Assembly: GCA_002346225.1 (NCBI GenBank)
Contig: DDYY01000025.1
Coordinates: forward strand, 35,659 to 99,658
Reading direction: 5' to 3'
DNA from: Bacteroidetes bacterium UBA3022
Lineage (GTDB): Bacteria; Bacteroidota; Bacteroidia; Chitinophagales; BACL12
DNA length: 64,000 nucleotides
The notes beneath the pieces are model-generated. The model ran no database searches. It saw only the letters and a list, made by a program, of their open reading frames with translations, and was not told the origin of the DNA. Positions 52,164 to 59,510 of this stretch are shown in pieces. Position 1 is the first letter of the stretch, and each line of letters opens with the position of its first letter. The position numbers were made by a program, and so were the translations under genes.

Positions 52164-52194
52164 TTGACTACTTAGGCGCATATTGCCACCTTTG
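52164..52194 (+). promoter_or_regulatory. Candidate promoter for the TonB receptor gene
   Basis: TTG (52164-52166), 20 bases, CACCTTTG (52187-52194, one base from TAnnTTTG). The spacing matches the pyruvate carboxylase promoter candidate. 28 bases before the ATG at 52223. Confidence 0.5.
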
Positions 52195-52222
52195 CACTTG
52201 TTTAGAAAAAGTCTAAATAAGT

Positions 52223-54673
52223 ATGCGCAATATAGTTCTCTCCTTATTCCTGCTATCAGCCACCATAGTTACTGCACAGCAGTCGGTTGTATACGGTGTT
52301 GCCACAGATGTCAATGGCCAACCCTTGCCGCAAGTGACGGTTCAAATCAAAGCCCTCCGGCAGGGAACCAGCACCAATGCGCAGGGAAGTTTCCAGCTGG
52401 AAAATCTGCCGGAAGGCCAGCACACCATTTCAATTTCTTATTTAGGTTATGAAACATTAACAATTGATATTCAATTAGATAAGAAGGAAAGAAAAGAGTT
52501 AAACTTCACCCTTCGGGAAACAGCCACCGACCTGCCGGAAGTGGTTATCAGCAGTGTGAGTATGACCGGCGGACAGGCGGGCAACAGGAACCTTACGGGT
52601 AGTGGGTATTACATTTCGCCCAAGCAGATTCAAAAATTCAACTACAGCGATGTCAACAGAACCCTGCGACTGGTGCCCGGTGTGTACATCCAGGAGGAAG
52701 ATGGTTTTGGCCTTCGGCCCAATATCGGACTTCGTGGAGCAGGTGTAGACAGGAGTGCCCGCATCACTTTAATGGAAGATGGTATTTTGATGGCTCCGGC
52801 TCCTTATGCAGCTCCTTCCGCCTACTACTTCCCTTCTGTCGGCAGGATGCAATCGCTGGAGGTATTGAAGGGCAGCAGTCAAATCAAGTACGGTCCCTAC
52901 ACTACAGGCGGGGCGCTGAATCTTATCAGCACGCAAATCCCCGACCACCTGGAAGCGAAAATACTTATGAACGCCCTGAGCTTTGGAGGTTCCCAACTGC
53001 ATGCCTGGGTGGGCTCCTCCTTCGACCATGTCGATTTCCTGGTGGAGACCTTCACACTCGGTAGCGATGGTTTCAAAGAACTCGACAACAACGGTCCTAC
53101 CGGTTTCAATAAGGAAGACTACCTGGTGAAGTTGCGCGTGCACAGTGATGAGGACGCCCGCATCTACCAGAGTCTTACGCTTAAAGCGGGCAGAACCGAC
53201 GAACTTTCTCAGGAAACCTATTTGGGTCTTACTGCAGCAGATTTTGAAGAAACCCCCTTCCGCCGTTATGCGGGTTCTCAGCTGGACGAAATTACAGCAC
53301 AGCAAACCCAGATGGCACTGCGCTACAATGCGGTCTTTTCTCCCCGCCTGCAACTGGAAACCACCCTCTACCACAATGACTTCTCCCGCAACTGGTACAA
53401 ACTGGATAAAGTAACAGACAATGACGGCAACAGCATTGGCATCGCCGCCCTGGTAGAAGATCCTGCTTCTTACAGCAACGCCTATGATATTCTTGCCGGT
53501 AACATCAATACCACCGACGGCAACCTGATACTGAAGGCCAATAACCGCATCTATTTCGGTCAAGGTATTCAGAATACCCTGATTTATTCCTACAAAACAG
53601 CTTTCACCGACCAGCGCGTGGAATGGGGTATCCGCCTGCACCGCGACCAGATGGACCGCTTCCAGTGGCTGGACACCTATGCGATGGACAACGGTATCAT
53701 GGAGCTCACCAACAGCGGCACGCCCGGCACCGAAAGCAACCGACTGGTAACTGCCGAGGCGCTATCGTCATGGATGCAGTACACCCTGAAGTGGAACAAA
53801 TGGACCTTCCAGCCCGGTCTCCGACTGGAACAGATTGCACTTACCAGCGACAATTACGGAAATGCCGACCCCGACAGAACGGGCACCGACCTAGTTACCA
53901 TTACCAATGCCACCACCTCCTGGATACCGGGAGCCGGCGTGACTTACCAATTCAACAAACACTGGGAGACTTTTGTCGGTGTGCACAAGGGGTTTGCTCC
54001 TGCCGGTCCTACGGAAGGCACCTTACCGGAGTCTTCTGTCAGCTATGAGCTGGGAACGCGTGCGGCTTGCGCAGCCTGGTCCTTGCAATCTGCAGCATTC
54101 TACACCGATTACAGCAACTTGCTGGGAGCCGATAACGCCAGCGCAGGCGGTCTGGGAACAGGCGACCTCTTCAATGGTGGTGCAGCAACCGCCTACGGAC
54201 TGGAATGGATCAGCACATGGAACCTGCTTCATCAAAAGATCAATAACTGGAGCCTCCCCATTACGCTAAGTTATACCTACACCAACGCCTACTTCAACAG
54301 CTCTTTCGAGAGCGACCTGGAGGACTGGGGTTCTGTGGTGGATGGTGATAAGCTCCCCTACATTCCGACGCATCAGGGGCTGCTGCAAATCGCACTGGAG
54401 AACAGCCGGTTCCAGTTCACTGCCGGCACCCGCTACACTTCCGCGGTTCGGGCAGAGGCCGGCCAGGGTCCTATTGCGGATGCATCGAGAATAGATGCCC
54501 AGCTAATAACAGATCTTGCTGCCAGCTATGCCATTTCATCCCGCCTGTGGGTATGCGGCGGCGTCAACAACCTTACAGATGCAGTGTACGTGGCGGCAAT
54601 GCGCCCCGCAGGACTGCGTCCCGGACTACCCCGGTCGTTCACAGTGGGCATCAAAGCCTATTTCGATAATTGA
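52223..54673 (+). CDS. TonB-dependent receptor, FecA-like
   Basis: An 816-residue outer-membrane transporter with signal peptide (IVLSLFLLSATIVTAQ). Residues ~23-105 are a carboxypeptidase-regulatory-like domain (GVATDVNGQPLPQVTVQIK, TNAQGSFQLENLPEGQHTI, YLGYETLTIDIQL). The plug domain (~115-240) includes RTLRLVPGVYIQEEDGFG and PNIGLRGAGVDRSARI, a pattern of iron-siderophore/dicitrate receptors. The barrel ends with GVNNLTDAVYVAAM and PRSFTVGIKAYF, closing on a Phe-rich final strand. It would import iron complexes with TonB-ExbBD energy. No adjacent regulator or TonB system; iron as substrate is an inference from the plug. Confidence 0.9.
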   Translation: MRNIVLSLFLLSATIVTAQQSVVYGVATDVNGQPLPQVTVQIKALRQGTSTNAQGSFQLENLPEGQHTISISYLGYETLTIDIQLDKKERKELNFTLRETATDLPEVVISSVSMTGGQAGNRNLTGSGYYISPKQIQKFNYSDVNRTLRLVPGVYIQEEDGFGLRPNIGLRGAGVDRSARITLMEDGILMAPAPYAAPSAYYFPSVGRMQSLEVLKGSSQIKYGPYTTGGALNLISTQIPDHLEAKILMNALSFGGSQLHAWVGSSFDHVDFLVETFTLGSDGFKELDNNGPTGFNKEDYLVKLRVHSDEDARIYQSLTLKAGRTDELSQETYLGLTAADFEETPFRRYAGSQLDEITAQQTQMALRYNAVFSPRLQLETTLYHNDFSRNWYKLDKVTDNDGNSIGIAALVEDPASYSNAYDILAGNINTTDGNLILKANNRIYFGQGIQNTLIYSYKTAFTDQRVEWGIRLHRDQMDRFQWLDTYAMDNGIMELTNSGTPGTESNRLVTAEALSSWMQYTLKWNKWTFQPGLRLEQIALTSDNYGNADPDRTGTDLVTITNATTSWIPGAGVTYQFNKHWETFVGVHKGFAPAGPTEGTLPESSVSYELGTRAACAAWSLQSAAFYTDYSNLLGADNASAGGLGTGDLFNGGAATAYGLEWISTWNLLHQKINNWSLPITLSYTYTNAYFNSSFESDLEDWGSVVDGDKLPYIPTHQGLLQIALENSRFQFTAGTRYTSAVRAEAGQGPIADASRIDAQLITDLAASYAISSRLWVCGGVNNLTDAVYVAAMRPAGLRPGLPRSFTVGIKAYFDN

Positions 54674-54681
54674 GGGAATAG

Positions 54682-55287
54682 CTAGCCGACGCCACCTGCC
54701 ATAGCTGCCACTATCCTGGCTGCGGGCATATTCTTGCCACCACCCGGAACGATGATATTCGCGCGCTGTCGGGTAGGTTCAATAAAGGACTTGTACATGG
54801 GTTCTACCGTTTGGTGAAAACGCTCTGCCACCTCAGGCTCTGTCCTGCCTCTGTCGCGCATGTCCCTGCGCAACACCCTGCTGTAGCGGTCATGTTGTTC
54901 CACATCCAGAAAAACCCGGTAATCGATTATGGACAACAGCGGCTCATGGGTGTAAATGAGAATGCCTTCTACAATCAGAATGTCTGCGGCATGTAACCTT
55001 GTGCTATGCGCGGTGCGGGTGCAGGTCAGCATGGAATAGTCAGGCATATCTATCGGATGGCCCTGTTGCAATAGGCGGATGTGCTCCACCATCAAATCCC
55101 ATTCAATGGCATCAGGGTGGTCAAAGTTCTGTTGTTTCCTGACCGATAGTTCCAGGTGGCTGCCATCGCGGTAATAACAGTCCTGCGGCATAATCTGAAT
55201 GTGCTTACCACCGAGCACAGCGGAAAGATTGCGCACAAACGTGCTCTTTCCTGCTCCCGAACCGCCTGCAATACCGATAATTTTCAT
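54682..55287 (-). CDS. udk: Uridine kinase-like P-loop kinase
   Basis: A 201-residue phosphoribulokinase/uridine-kinase family protein. The P loop GIAGGSGAGKSTF is at the N-terminus, and QDCYYRDGS, NFDHPDAIEWD, MPDYSMLTCTR, DILIVEGILI, RVLRRDMRDRGR and KSFIEPTRQRANIIVPGG follow in the order of uridine kinases. It phosphorylates uridine/cytidine with ATP or GTP in the cytoplasm. The ATG overlaps the alkane monooxygenase stop by four bases, an unexpected operon partner. Confidence 0.88.
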   Translation of the reverse strand: MKIIGIAGGSGAGKSTFVRNLSAVLGGKHIQIMPQDCYYRDGSHLELSVRKQQNFDHPDAIEWDLMVEHIRLLQQGHPIDMPDYSMLTCTRTAHSTRLHAADILIVEGILIYTHEPLLSIIDYRVFLDVEQHDRYSRVLRRDMRDRGRTEPEVAERFHQTVEPMYKSFIEPTRQRANIIVPGGGKNMPAARIVAAMAGGVG

Positions 55288-56369
55288 GCTGACGTATCGC
55301 TGGTTTCATGATTGCTATAGGTCGACTGCACCTTCGCTACCCTGGGATCCATGACATTGAACCACAGCGGTGGCAGCAGCGCCAGCAACATCATCGCCGG
55401 GTAGCCGGCAGGCATCTGCGGAGCCGTTTCCAGATGCCGCAGCACCTGGTATTTCCGACTGGCGAGGTAATGGTGATCAGAATGCCGCGTGAGTTCATAC
55501 AGGCAAATCCTTCCGATATAGTGATTGCTGTTCCAGGAATGCCAGGGCATCACCCTTTCGTACTGGCCGGAAGGTTTCAGCATCCTTCGCAAGCCGTAGT
55601 GCTCCACGTAGTTAATGGTTTCCAGCAAGAGGATACCCACACAGGCTGCCCCGACAAACAGCAACGCCGTGAGTCCGCCGAATACAATAGCGATAGACAC
55701 CACCAACGCCAGTTCCCAGGCAAGGAACCACAGCAGTGCATTGTGGCTGCTGAATACCCGCTGTTGTGCGGTCTGCAGTCGCCGGGATTCAATCTGCCAT
55801 GCCGACTTCCAGCTATCGCGCACCGTGCGCCACCAGAAAGCATACAAGCTCTCTCCGGAACGGGCAGATGCCGGATCATCGTCGGTAGAGACGTTCTTAT
55901 GATGTCCCTTGTTGTGTTCGATGATGAAGTGCATATAGAGCGATGTCAGCAACAGCATCTTTGCCATGAGCTGCTCGTGTGTTGCCTTGCGATGCCCAAG
56001 CTCGTGTGCCACGTTGATTCCGGTCACCCCGCAGGCAAGTCCCATGGCTAGTGTCTTACCAAGTATCTCCCACCATACAGCATCCACAGCTACAGTGGAA
56101 CAGAAATACCAAAGCAGGCCAAATTGAATCGGAACGTTCAGATATAGGAGCAGGTCGTAAACGAAGTCCTTCCGTACTACCTCCTCTTCAGCGGCTTCTA
56201 TATTTGATGCATCCGTCGGCACCAGCCACTCCAGCAGGGGTAGAAAGCCGAACGCATACCCTATCGCCAGGAAGCTCCATGCCCCGCCCCACCACAGGCT
56301 GAGGAAAACGCTGAGCGGAATAGTATAACCGGCAATATATTTGGCGTAGCGCACGCTACAAAAATACAT
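55284..56369 (-). CDS. alkB: Alkane 1-monooxygenase-like membrane di-iron hydroxylase
   Basis: A 361-residue integral membrane protein of the AlkB/fatty-acid-desaturase superfamily. Hydrophobic segments (FLSLWWGGAWSFLAIGYAF, LLLYLNVPIQFGLLWYF and others) frame the His clusters NVAHELGHRKATHE, IIEHNKGHHKNVST and LTRHSDHHYLASRKYQ, plus NYVEHYGLRR, characteristic of AlkB. It would hydroxylate a terminal carbon of an alkane, alkyl chain or fatty acid using O2 and a rubredoxin. No rubredoxin or reductase gene is in the window, so the electron source is unknown. Operon with udk downstream. Confidence 0.88.
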   Translation of the reverse strand: MYFCSVRYAKYIAGYTIPLSVFLSLWWGGAWSFLAIGYAFGFLPLLEWLVPTDASNIEAAEEEVVRKDFVYDLLLYLNVPIQFGLLWYFCSTVAVDAVWWEILGKTLAMGLACGVTGINVAHELGHRKATHEQLMAKMLLLTSLYMHFIIEHNKGHHKNVSTDDDPASARSGESLYAFWWRTVRDSWKSAWQIESRRLQTAQQRVFSSHNALLWFLAWELALVVSIAIVFGGLTALLFVGAACVGILLLETINYVEHYGLRRMLKPSGQYERVMPWHSWNSNHYIGRICLYELTRHSDHHYLASRKYQVLRHLETAPQMPAGYPAMMLLALLPPLWFNVMDPRVAKVQSTYSNHETSDTSA

Positions 56370-56465
56370 GATGCGACCGTGTTCCGCAAATCGATTTAAG
56401 GCGAGCTTTCCACATCAATATTGAACCAAAAGAATACCGGAGCAGTTGATGAATAAAAGAACGAA

Positions 56466-57068
56466 ATGCTTACCACAGTTAATCAACAGCAGTTTTCTCC
56501 CGTGCAAGCCATGGATTATGCTGCATACTTTGAATGGGTCCGGGAATTGGCCGGTAATAAAGCGACGAGCGATGCTGATGCATCTGAAAGCCATATACAG
56601 TATACCCATTTGAATGAACGCAGGATAGCGCGCCTGAATAAAACCCTGCGCGTGGAAGAAGGATTATTTGCGAACCTCCATGCATTGCCTGCCATGGAAT
56701 GGATGGTGCTATCCGAGTCGTGGTGCGGCGATGCAGCACAAAACCTTCCGGCTATCAACATCGTGGCAGAGCATCTGCATATTCCGCTTACCATTGTACC
56801 GCGCGATGAAAATCCGGAAATCATGGAAGCATTTCTCACGAATGGCAGTCGCGCTATACCCAAACTCATCATATTCGACCGTGCTTCGGGCGACGTGCTA
56901 GCCACCTGGGGACCACGGCCGGCACCTGCACAGCAACTGGTAATGGATGCGAAGGCGCAACAGGTGCCATCTGAAACCTATAACCTCGCACTGCAGCAGT
57001 GGTACAACACGGATAAAAGTCTTACCTTGCAAAAGGAGTTGGCCGCCCTGTTGAAAGGCCTCATCTAA
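56466..57068 (+). CDS. Thioredoxin-fold protein with incomplete CxxC
   Basis: A 200-residue protein with a thioredoxin-like domain from ~70 onward: MEWMVLSESWCGDAAQNLP carries the active-site-like WCGDA, with only one of the two usual cysteines. The cis-Pro region is ALPK-like (GSRAIPKLIIFDR). This SESWCGDA type is a known Bacteroidota/Firmicutes thioredoxin-family variant of undefined role. No signal peptide, so cytosolic. It is the first gene of a likely five-gene operon (56466-61964), 19 bases before the rhomboid start. Confidence 0.82.
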   Translation: MLTTVNQQQFSPVQAMDYAAYFEWVRELAGNKATSDADASESHIQYTHLNERRIARLNKTLRVEEGLFANLHALPAMEWMVLSESWCGDAAQNLPAINIVAEHLHIPLTIVPRDENPEIMEAFLTNGSRAIPKLIIFDRASGDVLATWGPRPAPAQQLVMDAKAQQVPSETYNLALQQWYNTDKSLTLQKELAALLKGLI

Positions 57069-57087
57069 AACGTGATCAACAACCAGA

Positions 57088-57831
57088 GTGTCCAGTCAGC
57101 ACCGCGCATCCGCACATAAAGAAGAACAACAGCTCCTATTCACGAGTATATTCATCCCTTTGGTGTTTGTAGCGCTGATGTGGCTGGTAGCCATCTTTGA
57201 ATTTGTCACAGAGATTGACCTCAGCTCCTGGGGCATTTATCCGCTGAAGCTGAGCGGACTGAGAGGTGTGCTCTTCTCCCCTTTTATCCATGGCGACTGG
57301 CAGCACCTGATGTCGAACACACTGCCCTTTCTCATCATGGGCTTCCTTTTATTCTACAGCTATCGCAAGGTGGCATTCAAATCACTGCTTTTTATCTACC
57401 TCGCTTCCGGTTTCATGGTCTGGCTTATCGGTCGACCGGCTTACCACATCGGAGCGAGCAATATCGTATACGGATTCGCCTTTTTCCTTTTCTTCAGCGG
57501 TGCCTTTCGCAAAGACATACAATCCATCGCCATGTCGCTGTTGGTGGTATTTCTCTATGGCAGCATCGTTTGGGGGCTCTTGCCTTTCAAATGGGAAATC
57601 TCCTGGGAGGGTCACCTGATGGGTGGACTGGCTGGTGCCTTCATGGCTTTCGTTTACCGCAAGGTAGACCTGCCACCACAGGAAGAAGAAGAGGATGATG
57701 AAGACGATGAGGATGATGCCTACTTTGCCGAATCAGGCGCCTACTGGATGCGCACAGAAGACAATGCGCAGATGCGCTACCGATACATCCCCAAACCTAA
57801 AGATGTCCATGGAACTGATACAGACAAGTGA
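57088..57831 (+). CDS. Rhomboid family intramembrane serine protease (GTG start)
   Basis: A 247-residue membrane protein. No ATG lies at the N-terminus, so the GTG at 57088 is taken. Six hydrophobic helices run from IFIPLVFVALMWLVAIF to GGLAGAFMAFVY. The rhomboid landmarks are HGDWQHLMSNTLPF (HxxxN), the active-site Ser in YHIGASNIVYGFAF and the His in SWEGHLMGGLAGA. The Gly that usually follows the Ser (GxSG) is Asn here. A strongly acidic C-terminal tail follows the last helix (PPQEEEEDDEDDEDDAYF). Substrate unknown. Overlaps the start of mnmD. Confidence 0.85.
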   Translation: MSSQHRASAHKEEQQLLFTSIFIPLVFVALMWLVAIFEFVTEIDLSSWGIYPLKLSGLRGVLFSPFIHGDWQHLMSNTLPFLIMGFLLFYSYRKVAFKSLLFIYLASGFMVWLIGRPAYHIGASNIVYGFAFFLFFSGAFRKDIQSIAMSLLVVFLYGSIVWGLLPFKWEISWEGHLMGGLAGAFMAFVYRKVDLPPQEEEEDDEDDEDDAYFAESGAYWMRTEDNAQMRYRYIPKPKDVHGTDTDK

Positions 57832-58474
57832 TCTGTCGCATACACTGAAGGTGCCAGGTAAAGAGGAGCACTACCATTCGGTACATGGTGCGTTGGCTGA
57901 GTCGATGCACGTTTTCATTGGCGCAGGCTGGGAACACAGGCTGCAGTACACGGCTACTCCCCTGCGTATACTGGAGGTCGGCATGGGCACAGGACTCAAT
58001 GTACTGTTGACCGTACAAGCTGCTACAGACGCTCAAACAACCGTGCATTATACAGCACTGGAACCCTTTCCTTTGCCACTAACCATTACAGAACAACTGA
58101 ACTACCCTGCGCTGTTGTCATGGGCGCCTGCACAGGAGGTCTTCCGCTCCATTCACGCAGCGGAAGCCCAAAAGGATATTGCCATCACACCGAACTTTAC
58201 CTTACATAAATCGCTGACACCACTACAAGACTTTCCGGCGACCTCCGGTTTTGATCTGATCTATTTCGATGCTTTCGCACCGCGGGTGCAACCGGAATTA
58301 TGGTCAGAAGATGTCTTTAAAAGCCTGTGGCACATGGCCAACCACCAGTGTGTACTGGTTACTTACTGCTCTAAAGGAGATGTTCGCCGTGCCCTGCTGG
58401 CTGCAGGATGGCAGGTGGAAAAGATTCCGGGACCACCCCGCAAACGAGAGATGTTGCGCGCTACGAAAGTATGA
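57803..58474 (+). CDS. mnmD: tRNA 5-methylaminomethyl-2-thiouridine methyltransferase, MnmD-like
   Basis: A ~223-residue DUF752 (MnmC N-half) methyltransferase. ATG codons at 57803 and 57809 are both possible; both overlap the rhomboid end. Motifs: EHYHSVHGALAESMHVFIGAG, the SAM loop ILEVGMGTGLNVLL, FDLIYFDAFAPRVQPELWS and LVTYCSKGDVRRALLAAGW. The family carries out the last methylation to mnm5s2U in the tRNA wobble position. In gamma-proteobacteria the same domain is fused to an FAD oxidoreductase (MnmC). Here the oxidoreductase is the next gene, overlapping by four bases. Confidence 0.9.
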   Translation: MSMELIQTSDLSHTLKVPGKEEHYHSVHGALAESMHVFIGAGWEHRLQYTATPLRILEVGMGTGLNVLLTVQAATDAQTTVHYTALEPFPLPLTITEQLNYPALLSWAPAQEVFRSIHAAEAQKDIAITPNFTLHKSLTPLQDFPATSGFDLIYFDAFAPRVQPELWSEDVFKSLWHMANHQCVLVTYCSKGDVRRALLAAGWQVEKIPGPPRKREMLRATKV

Positions 58475-59508
58475 ATAAGGTACTCATCATCGGAGGAGGC
58501 ATCAGCGGGCTGTCAATGGCATGGGCGCTCGAGCAACAGCAGATAGATTATATGCTCGCCGACCCGGGAACGGGCGGACATGCCTCTGTGGTAGCGGCCG
58601 GACTGATGAATCCGGTTACAGGACGCCAATACAAATTACAACCCATGGTGGAAGTCTGCTGGGAAGCTGCCGCCAACTGCTATACTTGGTGGTCGGAGGT
58701 GACAGGACATGCACTGGTGCGTCCGATGGATATTCACCGATTGCACCGAAGCGAAGCAGCGCGAGAACAATGGCGGAGCAACGCGCTTCCCTTAGCCGGT
58801 TCCTGGGCAGAGGATTTGCCCGATGAACGCATAGATCACAACAGCTACCAGGCGGGGTTCGGGGGTGTATGGGTACACCACGGACACATAGTCACTACCG
58901 GAAAACTCTATGTGGAAGCCATCCGTTACCTGCGCAATGCCGGTAAGCTGCTGGAGACAGACATCTCCCCCGAGGTACTACAGCAAGGTCCACCATTTAC
59001 TGCTGGCGGAATAACCTTCGATGCGGTCATAGACGCCTCCGGCATCGCAGCTGCTGCCAATCCGGTCTGGCAAAACATCCCCTTCAGGTACAACAAAGGA
59101 GAGGCACTTCTTATCAAAGCCATCGAATTACCAGAGGACAGGGTCATCACCAGAAATGTCATTCTTGTCCCACAAGGCAGCGCTCATTTCTGGGCCGGCT
59201 CGCACAATCACTGGGACGACCGAAATCCGGGACCTACAGCTGAGGGCCTCGATAAGTTATCGGCCGATATCACCGCCACCATCAGGGTACCATTTGAAAT
59301 CATTCGCCACCGCGCAGCCATCCGACCCGTCATTCAGGACCGCAAACCGGTATCAGGCTCCCATCCTGCCATAAGCCACCTCCATATACTCAATGGAATG
59401 GGCACCAAAGGCTATTCACTCGCCCCTTATCATGCCCGTCTGCTGGCTGCCCATATCGCCGAAGACACAGCATTACCGGCGGCAACCGATGTAAAGAGAT
59501 TTTATTAA
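58471..59508 (+). CDS. FAD-dependent DAO-type oxidoreductase, possible MnmC C-half homologue
   Basis: A 345-residue flavoenzyme of the D-amino-acid-oxidase fold. The ATG at 58471 overlaps the mnmD stop (ATGA), and the dinucleotide-binding motif begins at once: KVLIIGGGISGLSMAWALE. VVAAGLMNPVTGRQYK and the late GMGTKGYSLAPYHARLLA (FAD-binding end) match the MnmC oxidase type. The usual MnmC oxidase converts cmnm5U to nm5U before the methyl step. Being adjacent and coupled to MnmD, the pair looks like an unfused MnmC. An alternative is a generic FAD oxidase that happens to sit here. Confidence 0.82.
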   Translation: MNKVLIIGGGISGLSMAWALEQQQIDYMLADPGTGGHASVVAAGLMNPVTGRQYKLQPMVEVCWEAAANCYTWWSEVTGHALVRPMDIHRLHRSEAAREQWRSNALPLAGSWAEDLPDERIDHNSYQAGFGGVWVHHGHIVTTGKLYVEAIRYLRNAGKLLETDISPEVLQQGPPFTAGGITFDAVIDASGIAAAANPVWQNIPFRYNKGEALLIKAIELPEDRVITRNVILVPQGSAHFWAGSHNHWDDRNPGPTAEGLDKLSADITATIRVPFEIIRHRAAIRPVIQDRKPVSGSHPAISHLHILNGMGTKGYSLAPYHARLLAAHIAEDTALPAATDVKRFY

Positions 59509-59510
59509 CT

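Noticed and set aside
52769..53641. 290-codon open frame antisense to the TonB receptor
   Set aside because: Cys-rich, motif-free sequence opposite a well-supported receptor.
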